The notes under the pieces were generated by a model that ran no database searches, was not told the origin of the DNA, and worked only from the letters and a program-made list of their open reading frames with translations. 19,916 nt of DNA from assembly GCA_039587215.1 (NCBI GenBank), contig JBDHIW010000023.1:1-19916 (forward strand), in the 5' to 3' direction. The position numbers and the translations under genes are program-made. Shown one piece after another: positions 12,043-18,798 of this stretch (the stretch's first letter is position 1; every line of letters starts with the position of its first letter). The DNA comes from CAMYLY01 sp039587215 (GTDB taxonomy: Bacteria > Gemmatimonadota > Gemmatimonadetes > Gemmatimonadales > GWC2-71-9).

Positions 12043-12831
12043 GTGACGCTGGAGGAGTGGACGCGCCAGCTCGACGCGGTACGCGATCTCCCCGCGGAGG
12101 CGCTTCGGTCCTCGGTGTTGAGGGGCACAGGGTTCCTTCGGGACGAGGAGACGGCGTTCGACTATCGGATCGGATTCGTCGCTCCCGACGCAATCGACGG
12201 CGTGCTGGACCTGAACCAGCGGGTCTGCGCACGGATGCCGAATGCGCCGCTCCTGTACGCTCGAGACGCGGAGTTCTTCGAACGCTGTGCTGGACCCGAC
12301 GGGTGCCTGGTGGCCACGTGGGTCGAGGGTCGTGTCGTGGCGTACGCTGCCGCGCGTTTCCCTTCGCCCCAAGATGACACCTATGGCGTGGCACTCGGGC
12401 TCGCCGCCGGCCAGGTCCCGCACGTGACCCATCTCGTCGGGTCGGCGGTCGAACGGCACTACCGCGGTAACCGGCTGCAGACGCGGCTCACGATGCTGAG
12501 GGCCGCCTATTGTGCCGTCCGGGAGCGTTGGCACCTGTGCGGGGTGGTCGACGCGCGCAATGTGCTCAGTCTCGAGAATCACTTGCAGGTCGGGTTTCTG
12601 GTCAAAGGGCACCACGTCGACGAGTTCGACCTTGCGAACTTCCTGGTACACCGGGACATGCGCGGGACGCCGGACCGCGACGACGGCGAGGAGCACGTGT
12701 GCGCGCTCGATGACATCTCCGGGTGCCGAGTGCAGACCGATGCCGGGCGCTGGGGGTTTGCGTTGACGCGGCGCGACGGCGTTCCCTACCTGCGCTTTGC
12801 GTCGTTCAGCGTACCGGAGCCGCTGCAGTGA
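12043..12831 (+). CDS. GNAT-family N-acetyltransferase
   Basis: A 262-residue protein with a GNAT core at about residues 40-200. The acetyl-CoA pyrophosphate loop is recognisable as HYRGNRLQTRL (family pattern R/Q-x-x-G-x-G/A, with Asn-Arg here). Downstream, DARNVLSLENHLQVGF is the usual second half (Asn, Ser, then Gly-Phe). The first 40 residues and the last 60 are not recognised. GTG 12043 lies 7 bases after the kinase stop and the 3' end overlaps the transporter start (GTGA), so it sits mid-operon. The frame is open back to 11620, inside the kinase gene. The substrate cannot be read from sequence. The context suggests either protein acetylation alongside protein phosphorylation or small-molecule acetylation. 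Confidence 0.78.
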   Translation: MTLEEWTRQLDAVRDLPAEALRSSVLRGTGFLRDEETAFDYRIGFVAPDAIDGVLDLNQRVCARMPNAPLLYARDAEFFERCAGPDGCLVATWVEGRVVAYAAARFPSPQDDTYGVALGLAAGQVPHVTHLVGSAVERHYRGNRLQTRLTMLRAAYCAVRERWHLCGVVDARNVLSLENHLQVGFLVKGHHVDEFDLANFLVHRDMRGTPDRDDGEEHVCALDDISGCRVQTDAGRWGFALTRRDGVPYLRFASFSVPEPLQ

Positions 12832-15800
12832 TCGAGCGCGTTTTCCGTCTCCTCAACGTGTACAGGGCGGAGCAGGGCGTCGCGGCAGCGCTCTTCCTCT
12901 ATTCGTTCCTCATAGGCGTGGCCCGCGTGTTCACCCTCACGGCGTCACAGGCCATCTTCCTCGACAAGTACGCGGCACAGGACCTCGCGCTCGTGTACAT
13001 CAGCGCGGCCGCGGCGACGATGGCGGTGAGTGCGGGCTACCTCCGCCTCGGACGCGTACTCGCACCGGGGCGGTTGATCACGACCAACATCGTGGTGCTG
13101 GCCGGTGTGACTGCCGTGCTGTGGCTGCTCGTGGTGTCCGTTTCGGACCCGTGGCCCGCGATGGTGCTGGCGGTCTGGTTCCATGTGCTGTTTTCTCTGA
13201 GCAACTTCGCGTTCTGGGCGGCGGCGACCGCGGTCGTCGACATTCGCCAGGGCAAGCGGCTGTTTCCCGTGGTGGCGACGGGCGACGTGGTGGCGTTCTC
13301 ACTCGGCGGGTTCGCCATCCTGCGCCTGGTGCAGGTGGTCGAGACGTCCTCGCTGTTGCTCGTGAGCGCCGGCGGGATGATCGGCGCGCTCGTCGTGGCG
13401 TGGCGCATCATGAAGTTCGCGCCGGGTGCGTTCCATCAGCGCCGACGGCCGGACGATGAGCATGCGACCCCAACCGTGCGCCCGTGGTCGAGCTCGTATC
13501 TCCGAAGGCTCACGGCCTACTTCGCGCTGAGCGCCCTCGTGTTCGTGTTCGTGGACAACGCGTTCAACGATGCGGCCCAGGGGCGGTACGGGGAGGTGGA
13601 GCAGCTCGCCAAGTTCTTCGGGACGTACTCGGCCGTGACGGCCATCGTGAACTTCTTGTTCCGTTCGTTCGGAGCGGGGCGGCTCGTCGACCGATTCGGG
13701 ATCCTGGCGGGACTCGCGGGTTTGCCCATCGTGGTCCTACTCGGCTCCATCCTCGTGATCACCTCTGGACGAGTGTTCGGGCTGCCCGGCGAGGCGGCGC
13801 TGCCCGTCATCGCGTTCTGGTTCATGGTCGGAACGCGCATGGGCGACAAGATCTTCCGCGGGGTCCAGTATTCCTCGATGGCGACACTGTATCAGCCGCT
13901 TGGCCAGAAGGCGCCGGCGGTGCAGGCGACGATGGAAGGCCTCGTCGACGCCGCCGCCATGGGCGGTGCGGGCCTGTTACTGCTCGCCATGAACCGAATC
14001 GCGCCCATGCAGGTGATGCAGCTGGCGATGGTGCTCGTCGTGGTCTGTGCCGTCTGGGTGGTGGTGACGGTGTTGCTCCGCCGCGACTATCTCGCCGTGC
14101 TCGCCAGCGTGCTGCACCGCCGCCGCCTGAAGGGAGAGGCGGTCGACCTCGCCGGTGAAGAGGTCGTTGCCGTCGTACGGCAGGAACTCTCCAGCTCGGC
14201 GCCCGAGAACGTGCTGTATGCCATGGAACTCCTCGAGTCGGCGAACGTGCAGTCGCTCCGGGTGGCACTTCCGCACCTGCTGGAGCACCCGAACGACGAC
14301 GTGCGTGTCGACGTACTCCGGCGCATCGAGCGCCACCGGGCGATGGGGGCGCTGCGCGTCGTGCGACGCCTGGCCGGGAGTGCGGACGAACCCGTGGCGG
14401 TCCGGGCGGCGGCGGTCCGTACGCTGTGCGCGCTGGACGATGACGATGTGCTCGACCCGCCGCCGCTCAGCAGTGACGAGATGGCCATCCGCAGCAACGC
14501 GATGGTCGGGCTCCTCCGGTCTGGATCGATCGAGGGGATCGTGCGAGCGGGCGCCGTACTGCTGCACTATCTGGAGTCATCATCGGTCGACGATCGGAGG
14601 TTGGCGGCGGAGGTCCTGCGCGAGACGGCGAATCCGAGCTTCCATCGGCAGGTGCGGTCCCTCTTGGAAGACGACAACATCGATGTGCGGCGCGAGGCCC
14701 TCCGTGCTGCCGCGACCTGCGGATCTCCTGCCCTCTGGGCGACCGTGCTTCGCATGCTGCGCGATCGCGAGACGCATTGGCAGGCCCGCGAAACGCTGGT
14801 GGCGGGTGGGGACTCGGCGGTTGCGGCGATGGTGAAGGTCTTCAGCCGGGCGGAAGGCGATCGCGTACTGCGCCTCGCGATTCCGGACCTGCTCGGGCGC
14901 ATCGGTGGGGAGAGCGCGCAGAAAGCTCTGTGGGAGTGGACGGAGACCACGTCGCCCGAGGTCCGGCAGGTCGTGTTCGAAGGTCTCGTGCGCAGCGGCT
15001 TCACGGCCGCCACGCCTGCCGAACGGCGCGCGGTCGACACCCTGCTGGCGCGCGAGGGATCCGAGGCAGCCGACCGGTTCGCGGTGGTGGCCGCGCTTGG
15101 GAGTGGGGACGACGTCGGGCTGCTGGTCCGGGCGCTCCTGCACGAAATCATCCAAATCCGACATCGCATCTTCGTGCTGTTGAGCCTCGGGCAGCCCGAG
15201 AGCGACGCGCTGACCGCCTGGGAGAACTACCGAAGCGACGATGCCAAGAAGCGGGCGTACGCTCTCGAGGTGCTGGACAATGTTCTGAGCCCCGCCCGGC
15301 GCGCGCAGGTCTTCCCGTTGCTCGAAGAACTCGAGGTGGACGAGCGCCTGCGGCGACTGGAGCTGGCCGTCCCGCGGGTCGACCCGCACGGGACGGTGGC
15401 GACCGTTGCCGACGGCACCGCTCGGGAGCATCACGAGTGGACGGTGCTCTGCGCGCGGCACCTGCACGACGCGTTCACGGGCGACCGCGGCATGCTCGCG
15501 GACGAGGCGGTGATCGTGGAGCACACGCTCCAGTTGCGCGGGGCCGAGCTGTTCGGCGAGATGTCCGATCCCGAGCTGAGTGCGATCGCGCCGCGGTTCG
15601 AGGCCATGACCTTCGAGCCCGGCGCTGTGGTCTTCGCCGCGGGCGAGCAGGGCGACAGCCTGTACGTGGTGGTGGACGGCGACGTCCACGTCGAAGCGAA
15701 CGGCCGGACGCTGGCGAAGCTCTCGGAGCAGGCGGTGTTCGGCGAGTTCACGGTGCTGCAGTCTGCCCCGCGCACCGCCACCGTGCGCTGCGACAGCGGA

Positions 15801-15971
15801 GCGAGGTTGTTGCGGCTTCGGCAGGACGATCTCTACGCGCTGCTCGCCGATCAGCCCGACCTGGCCCGGACCCTCGTGCAATTGGTGCTGCGGCGCCTGG
15901 AGGAGAACCGCGCGGCACGGCGCCGTTCCCGATTCAGCAGCGTCAGTATCTCACTGAAACCGCTCGAGTAG
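12828..15971 (+). CDS. Nucleotide-transporter-like (NTT/MFS) membrane protein fused to HEAT repeats and a cNMP-binding domain
   Basis: A 1047-residue fusion. Residues about 1-435 hold about 12 membrane segments resembling ATP/ADP-translocase (Npt/TLC) or MFS carriers. Residues about 440-870 are helical HEAT-like repeats (for example HPNDDVRVDVLRRIERH and EDDNIDVRREALRAAA). Residues about 905-1025 form a cNMP-binding fold with a phosphate-binding cassette FGEFTVLQSAPRTATV (Glu973, Arg982 intact). NTT proteins exchange nucleotides across membranes, and NTT-HEAT hybrids are known in free-living bacteria; the substrate here is unknown. GTG 12828 overlaps the GNAT stop and GGAG lies 9 bases upstream. 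The C-terminus overlaps the convergent cNMP-fold gene by 21 bp. The NTT assignment is by resemblance only; a plain MFS origin is possible. Confidence 0.82.
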   Translation: MIERVFRLLNVYRAEQGVAAALFLYSFLIGVARVFTLTASQAIFLDKYAAQDLALVYISAAAATMAVSAGYLRLGRVLAPGRLITTNIVVLAGVTAVLWLLVVSVSDPWPAMVLAVWFHVLFSLSNFAFWAAATAVVDIRQGKRLFPVVATGDVVAFSLGGFAILRLVQVVETSSLLLVSAGGMIGALVVAWRIMKFAPGAFHQRRRPDDEHATPTVRPWSSSYLRRLTAYFALSALVFVFVDNAFNDAAQGRYGEVEQLAKFFGTYSAVTAIVNFLFRSFGAGRLVDRFGILAGLAGLPIVVLLGSILVITSGRVFGLPGEAALPVIAFWFMVGTRMGDKIFRGVQYSSMATLYQPLGQKAPAVQATMEGLVDAAAMGGAGLLLLAMNRIAPMQVMQLAMVLVVVCAVWVVVTVLLRRDYLAVLASVLHRRRLKGEAVDLAGEEVVAVVRQELSSSAPENVLYAMELLESANVQSLRVALPHLLEHPNDDVRVDVLRRIERHRAMGALRVVRRLAGSADEPVAVRAAAVRTLCALDDDDVLDPPPLSSDEMAIRSNAMVGLLRSGSIEGIVRAGAVLLHYLESSSVDDRRLAAEVLRETANPSFHRQVRSLLEDDNIDVRREALRAAATCGSPALWATVLRMLRDRETHWQARETLVAGGDSAVAAMVKVFSRAEGDRVLRLAIPDLLGRIGGESAQKALWEWTETTSPEVRQVVFEGLVRSGFTAATPAERRAVDTLLAREGSEAADRFAVVAALGSGDDVGLLVRALLHEIIQIRHRIFVLLSLGQPESDALTAWENYRSDDAKKRAYALEVLDNVLSPARRAQVFPLLEELEVDERLRRLELAVPRVDPHGTVATVADGTAREHHEWTVLCARHLHDAFTGDRGMLADEAVIVEHTLQLRGAELFGEMSDPELSAIAPRFEAMTFEPGAVVFAAGEQGDSLYVVVDGDVHVEANGRTLAKLSEQAVFGEFTVLQSAPRTATVRCDSGARLLRLRQDDLYALLADQPDLARTLVQLVLRRLEENRAARRRSRFSSVSISLKPLE

Positions 15972-16343
15972 CACGCTCAGGAAGTCGCGGACCATCGAGG
16001 CGTTGCCCGCCATCGCCTCGAAGATCAAGTCGCGGTCGATCGTGAGGATGTGACAGTCCGTCGCGGTGCTGGCGGACGCCGAATGAGCCTGCCCCGTGAG
16101 CGCCGATCGTTCCCCGAACACTTCGCCTGCTTCGATTCGTGCGAACTCGACGCCCTCCGCATGGATCGAGACGGTTCCCTCCGCAAGGAGGTAGAACGCG
16201 CGACTCACGTCACCGCGCTCGAAGACCGTGACGCCCGCGTCCAGGTGCCGTTCCGAGAGGTTGCTCGCGAGGCTCCGGAGGACGTCCTCGGGAAGGCTCC
16301 GGAAGATCTCCGTACGTTTCAGCAGAAAGAGGTGCTCGAGCAT
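15951..16343 (-). CDS. Stand-alone cyclic-nucleotide-binding-fold protein
   Basis: A 130-residue single-domain protein with the CAP/PKA-regulatory beta-barrel pattern: IFRSLPEDVLRSLA, then a VFERGD turn, FYLLAEGTVSI and the cassette FGERSALTGQAHSASA. Glu78 is present, but the position of the phosphate-binding arginine is His87, so ordinary cAMP/cGMP binding is doubtful. There is no helix-turn-helix, so it is not a Crp-type regulator. It resembles the last domain of the transporter encoded opposite, whose 3' end it overlaps by 21 bp. ATG 16343 is chosen because the fold begins there; the frame is open to 16619, but that extension crosses an intrinsic terminator. GAGG lies only 2 bases before the ATG. 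Confidence 0.82.
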   Translation of the reverse strand: MLEHLFLLKRTEIFRSLPEDVLRSLASNLSERHLDAGVTVFERGDVSRAFYLLAEGTVSIHAEGVEFARIEAGEVFGERSALTGQAHSASASTATDCHILTIDRDLIFEAMAGNASMVRDFLSVLLERFQ

Positions 16344-16380
16344 CGCCTCGAAGGTCCGTGCAGAGCGGCAAGGCGTCAAT

Positions 16381-16431
16381 GGGGAGAAAACACAGGCGGC
16401 CTGCGCGTCCCGGAGGACGGCAGGCCGCCTG
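16381..16431 (-). terminator. Strong intrinsic terminator (minus strand)
   Basis: A perfect 12-bp stem, CAGGCGGCCTGC (16393-16404) with GCAGGCCGCCTG (16420-16431), continues after a bulged G into a further 5-bp stem (16406-16410 with 16415-16419) and a 4-base loop. On the minus strand it is followed by TGTGTTTTCTCC. It ends minus-strand transcripts about 38 bases before the cNMP-fold gene, so either an RNA is made upstream of it or it works as an attenuator. Confidence 0.75.
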
Positions 16432-16440
16432 TCGCATCGG
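16417..16440. repeat. Direct repeat, copy 1
   Basis: A 24-base copy running ACGGCAGGC...GTCGCATCGG matches the 21-base copy at 16742-16762, apart from a 3-base gap and one mismatch. The first half lies in the stem of the minus-strand terminator. A CTACCCGG motif follows directly at 16441. Confidence 0.55.
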
Positions 16441-16826
16441 CTACCCGGAGCCAGGGGATTGACTCCCACTGTTCTTCTCCCCGCCGCCGCCAAGGCCGTC
16501 GGCCCGGGTGGGCGGTCGGGAGCTCCGGCTTCCATCCCCGTGCGGCGTGGCCACGCCACACGGTTCACCGGCGCGAGCGCCGCGGGTCGGCTGGGTCGCG
16601 CCAGCATCCCGCACTGCACGCCGACGCGCTACCTCGGCGTGGGCACGGCCCGCGACGGACCGCACCGGCCTGCGCGAGGTGGCTACCCGGATCGGCGATC
16701 GTCTGAGCCCTTGATGCGTCGACGATCTACCCGGAATTCTCACGGCAGGCCCGTCGCATCGGGCGTGATCGAGACAGCCCGTCCCGGTCCTTCTCCGCTG
16801 CGACGAGCCAAATGTACGACGCTGCC
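16432..16826. other. Highly structured non-coding block, possible ncRNA
   Basis: No convincing gene. Hairpins: 16538-16563 (GGCGTGG/CCACGCC core), 16569-16582 (CGGCG-CGAG-CGCCG), 16582-16612 (GCGGG and GCTGG nested stems), 16617-16641 (8-bp CACGCCGA/TCGGCGTG) and 16697-16727 (GATCGTC/GACGATC). CTACCCGG occurs three times (16441, 16683, 16727); the first two copies share GGCTACCCGG. The block lies between a minus-strand terminator on its left and a plus-strand terminator on its right, so RNA from either strand would have a defined end. RNase P, tmRNA, SRP and riboswitch signatures were looked for and not found. Confidence 0.4.
16742..16762. repeat. Direct repeat, copy 2
   Basis: This is the partner of 16417-16440 and runs ACGGCAGGC...GTCGCATCGG. 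It also holds a small hairpin (GCCCG, loop TCGCAT, CGGGC). The two copies bracket about 300 bp of structured sequence. Confidence 0.55.
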
Positions 16827-16860
16827 GAACGGCGACAAGCGCCGTTCTTTCTTCGGTTTG
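16827..16860 (+). terminator. Intrinsic terminator (plus strand)
   Basis: A perfect 8-bp stem, GAACGGCG (16827-16834) with CGCCGTTC (16840-16847), has a 5-base loop ACAAG and is followed by TTTCTTCGGTTT. It is weaker than the minus-strand terminator at 16381-16431 because the T tract is broken. No plus-strand gene precedes it, so it may end a non-coding RNA or insulate glnA from the convergent genes. Confidence 0.55.
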
Positions 16861-16880
16861 CGACCGACATGTCCAGCGAT

Positions 16881-16990
16881 TGTGGAAGCCGGTTCATACA
16901 CGTCCACGGCCGCGAGGCCCGGTTATCCACGGCGGTGTGGGAATGTCAAGAACCGCACTCCCCAACCATCCACAACACCGATGTGGAAGA
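16881..16990. promoter_or_regulatory. Cluster of DnaA-box-like sites
   Basis: Five sites share the TCCAC/GTGGA core or a close form within 110 bp: TGTGGAAGC (16881), TTATCCACG (16923, 8 of 9 to the TTATCCACA consensus), TGTGGGAAT (16936), CCATCCACA (16966, 7 of 9) and TGTGGAAGA (16982, 7 of 9). The last two make an inverted repeat TCCACA-N7-TGTGGA, with T6 at 16995. This could be a DnaA-bound control region, an origin-like element, or operator sites for glnA. Confidence 0.35.
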
Positions 16991-17007
16991 CGAGTTTTTT
17001 CGGGGAC

Positions 17008-17035
17008 TTGGAGGAGGGGGGCCGGGCGATATATT
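17008..17035 (+). promoter_or_regulatory. Candidate glnA promoter
   Basis: A -35-like TTGGAG (17008-17013; three of six) lies 16 bases before TATATT (17030-17035; five of six). This would give a leader of roughly 65 bases before the glnA start. No sigma-54 GG-N10-GC pattern was recognised. Confidence 0.45.
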
Positions 17036-17107
17036 TCTCCGGGCGGACCACCCACGGCCGCCCTCTCTGGCACCCAGCACTCTAATCCAGCGAGGCTCGA
17101 CACCCCT

Positions 17108-18520
17108 ATGACCCCCTCAGAATTCTTTGCGTTCGCCCAGAAGCACGGAGCCGAGATGGTGGACCTCAAGTTCACCGACCTTCTCGGAACCTGGCAGCAT
17201 TGTTCATTCCCGATCGAGACGTGGGATGAGGACACCTTCGAGGAAGGCGTCGGCTTCGACGGTTCTTCGATTCGTGGGTGGCAAGGGATTCACATGTCGG
17301 ACATGCTGGCGGTGCCGGACCCCGCGACCGCGTGCATCGATCCGTTCTTCCGCGAGCCGACGGTCTCGGTGATCGCCAACATCAAAGACCCCGTGAGCGG
17401 TGAGGACTACACCAGGGACCCGCGGCACGTCGCCCGGAAGGCGGCGGCGTATCTCGAAGCCAGCGGCATCGGTGACATGTGCTATATCGGTCCCGAGCCG
17501 GAGTTCTTCATCTTCGACGAAGTGCGGTACGAGCAGAACCAGCACCGCGGCCTCTATGAGATCGACTCGGTCGAGGCGGCCTGGAACACGGCCCGGTTCG
17601 AGGAGCCGAACCTTGGCTACAAGCCGAGTTACAAGGGCGGCTACTTCCCGGTGAGCCCGACCGACACGTATCACGACCTCCGCGGTGAAATGGTGCAGGA
17701 GATGCGGAAGATCGGCATCGTGGTCGAGGCGCATCACCACGAGGTCGGGACCGCGGGGCAGGGCGAGATCGACATGAAGTTCGCGCCGCTGCTCACGATG
17801 GCGGACCAGTTCATGTGGTTCAAGTACATCATCAAGAACGTCGCCAAGCGCCACGGGAAGACCGTGACGTTCATGCCCAAGCCGGTCTTCGAGGACAACG
17901 GCAGCGGCATGCACACGCATCTCTCCATCTGGAAGGGGGGCGAGCCGCTGTTTGCTGGGGACGGGTACGTCGGGCTGAGCGAGATGGCGCTGCACGGGAT
18001 CGGTGGCCTGCTCAAGCACGCGCCCTCGGTCCTGGCCTTCGCGGCGCCGACCACCAATTCCTACCGCCGTCTGGTCCCGGGATTCGAGGCTCCGATCAAT
18101 CTCGTGATGTCGGCGCGGAACCGCTCGGCCGCGGTGCGGATCCCCATGTATTCGAAGAGCCCCAAGGCGAAGCGCCTCGAGTTCCGGTGTCCCGATCCGT
18201 CGAGCAACGGGTACCTGATGTTCTCCGCCATGCTCATGGCGGTGCTCGACGGCATCGAGAACAAGATCGAACCGGGCGAGCCGTTGGATCGGGACATCTA
18301 CGACATGAGCCCGGAAGAGCTTGCGCAGCACCGGCACACCCCGGGGTCCCTGGCCGAGGCGTTGGACGCGCTGCGGGACGACCACGATTTCCTCCTGCGA
18401 GGTGACGTCTTCACGCAGGACCTCATCGACACGTGGATCGCCTATAAGATGGAGAACGAGGTCGATCCGCTCCGGGTGCGGCCACATCCGCACGAGTTCT
18501 TCTTGTACTACGATAGCTAG
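17108..18520 (+). CDS. glnA: Type I glutamine synthetase
   Basis: It makes glutamine from glutamate, ammonia and ATP as a cytoplasmic dodecamer, the main route of ammonia assimilation. The 470-residue product has the class I motifs GFDGSSIRGW, GPEPEFFIFD, the NGSGMHTH ammonia/glutamate-site region, PTTNSYRRL, ARNRSAAVRIP and EFRCPDPSSNGYL. Tyr398 in IYDMSPEEL matches the adenylylation tyrosine of E. coli GlnA (Tyr397), so it looks like the I-beta subclass, controlled by GlnE-type adenylylation; glnE is not in the window. ATG 17108 is preceded by a weakly placed GAGG (12 bases). The frame is open upstream to 16880 but lacks family sequence there. No glnB, glnK or ntrBC gene is adjacent, and two hairpins follow the stop. 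Confidence 0.97.
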   Translation: MTPSEFFAFAQKHGAEMVDLKFTDLLGTWQHCSFPIETWDEDTFEEGVGFDGSSIRGWQGIHMSDMLAVPDPATACIDPFFREPTVSVIANIKDPVSGEDYTRDPRHVARKAAAYLEASGIGDMCYIGPEPEFFIFDEVRYEQNQHRGLYEIDSVEAAWNTARFEEPNLGYKPSYKGGYFPVSPTDTYHDLRGEMVQEMRKIGIVVEAHHHEVGTAGQGEIDMKFAPLLTMADQFMWFKYIIKNVAKRHGKTVTFMPKPVFEDNGSGMHTHLSIWKGGEPLFAGDGYVGLSEMALHGIGGLLKHAPSVLAFAAPTTNSYRRLVPGFEAPINLVMSARNRSAAVRIPMYSKSPKAKRLEFRCPDPSSNGYLMFSAMLMAVLDGIENKIEPGEPLDRDIYDMSPEELAQHRHTPGSLAEALDALRDDHDFLLRGDVFTQDLIDTWIAYKMENEVDPLRVRPHPHEFFLYYDS

Positions 18521-18545
18521 GAAGCTCGGAGGGTTCGACACAGCG

Positions 18546-18575
18546 GCGCCCCACGGCCAATTGGTCGCGGGGCGC
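18546..18575 (+). terminator. Long hairpin after glnA
   Basis: A near-perfect 30-base inverted repeat: GCGCCCC (18546-18552) pairs with GGGGCGC (18569-18575) around a central CCAATTGG palindrome, with one mismatch and one G-T pair per arm. It starts 25 bases after the glnA stop. Only scattered Ts follow, so it may be a poor terminator or a 3'-end stabiliser. Confidence 0.45.
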
Positions 18576-18597
18576 TTGCCGTTCGAGGCCTGCCCGG

Positions 18598-18620
18598 GCC
18601 GGGGAGACTGAAACCCCGGC
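18598..18620 (+). terminator. Second hairpin between glnA and the TldD-like gene
   Basis: A 7-bp stem, GCCGGGG (18598-18604) with CCCCGGC (18614-18620), has a 9-base loop and no T tract. Together with the hairpin at 18546 it probably separates glnA from the next gene. The remaining 18621-18798 holds only a weak AT-rich spot (TAAAGTGTAAG, about 18722) that might be a -10 region. Confidence 0.35.
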
Positions 18621-18798
18621 TGTCCGAGCTTCGTCATGGGTGCGACGGGGAACGCTGCCCGCGCATCTCGGTAGACAGGTCGAACACGTGCGATGGCCCG
18701 CCGACGAGCGCGTGGTTCGCCTAAAGTGTAAGTTGTTCTGCAGCAGTCGGTTGGCCGGTTCGGCCGCCAACCGCTCACCCTCAACGCCGGACGTGCTC

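Noticed and set aside
10383..12128. Long minus-strand open frame opposite the Ser/Thr kinase
   Set aside because: Low-complexity Arg/Gln/Glu-rich translation with no motif; the plus strand encodes TolB-like and TPR segments.
16393..16450. Cobalamin riboswitch (B12-box-like sequence on the minus strand)
   Set aside because: The resemblance to the B12 box is limited to GC-rich bases that are explained by the terminator stem; the conserved riboswitch core is missing and no cobalamin gene is near.
16344..16619. N-terminal extension of the cNMP-fold protein
   Set aside because: The extension is Pro/Arg/Ala-rich, crosses a strong intrinsic terminator, and has no homology that I can see; the fold begins at the ATG at 16343.
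16432..16826. RNase P RNA, tmRNA or SRP RNA
   Set aside because: Size and terminator would suit, but the universal GAGGAAAGUC core of RNase P, the tmRNA tag and T-arm, and the SRP GGAAG...AGCAG loop are all absent on both strands.
16228..17085. Plus-strand open frame in the gap before glnA
   Set aside because: No ribosome site or family motif, Arg/Pro/Ser-rich, and it runs through two terminator hairpins and the glnA promoter.
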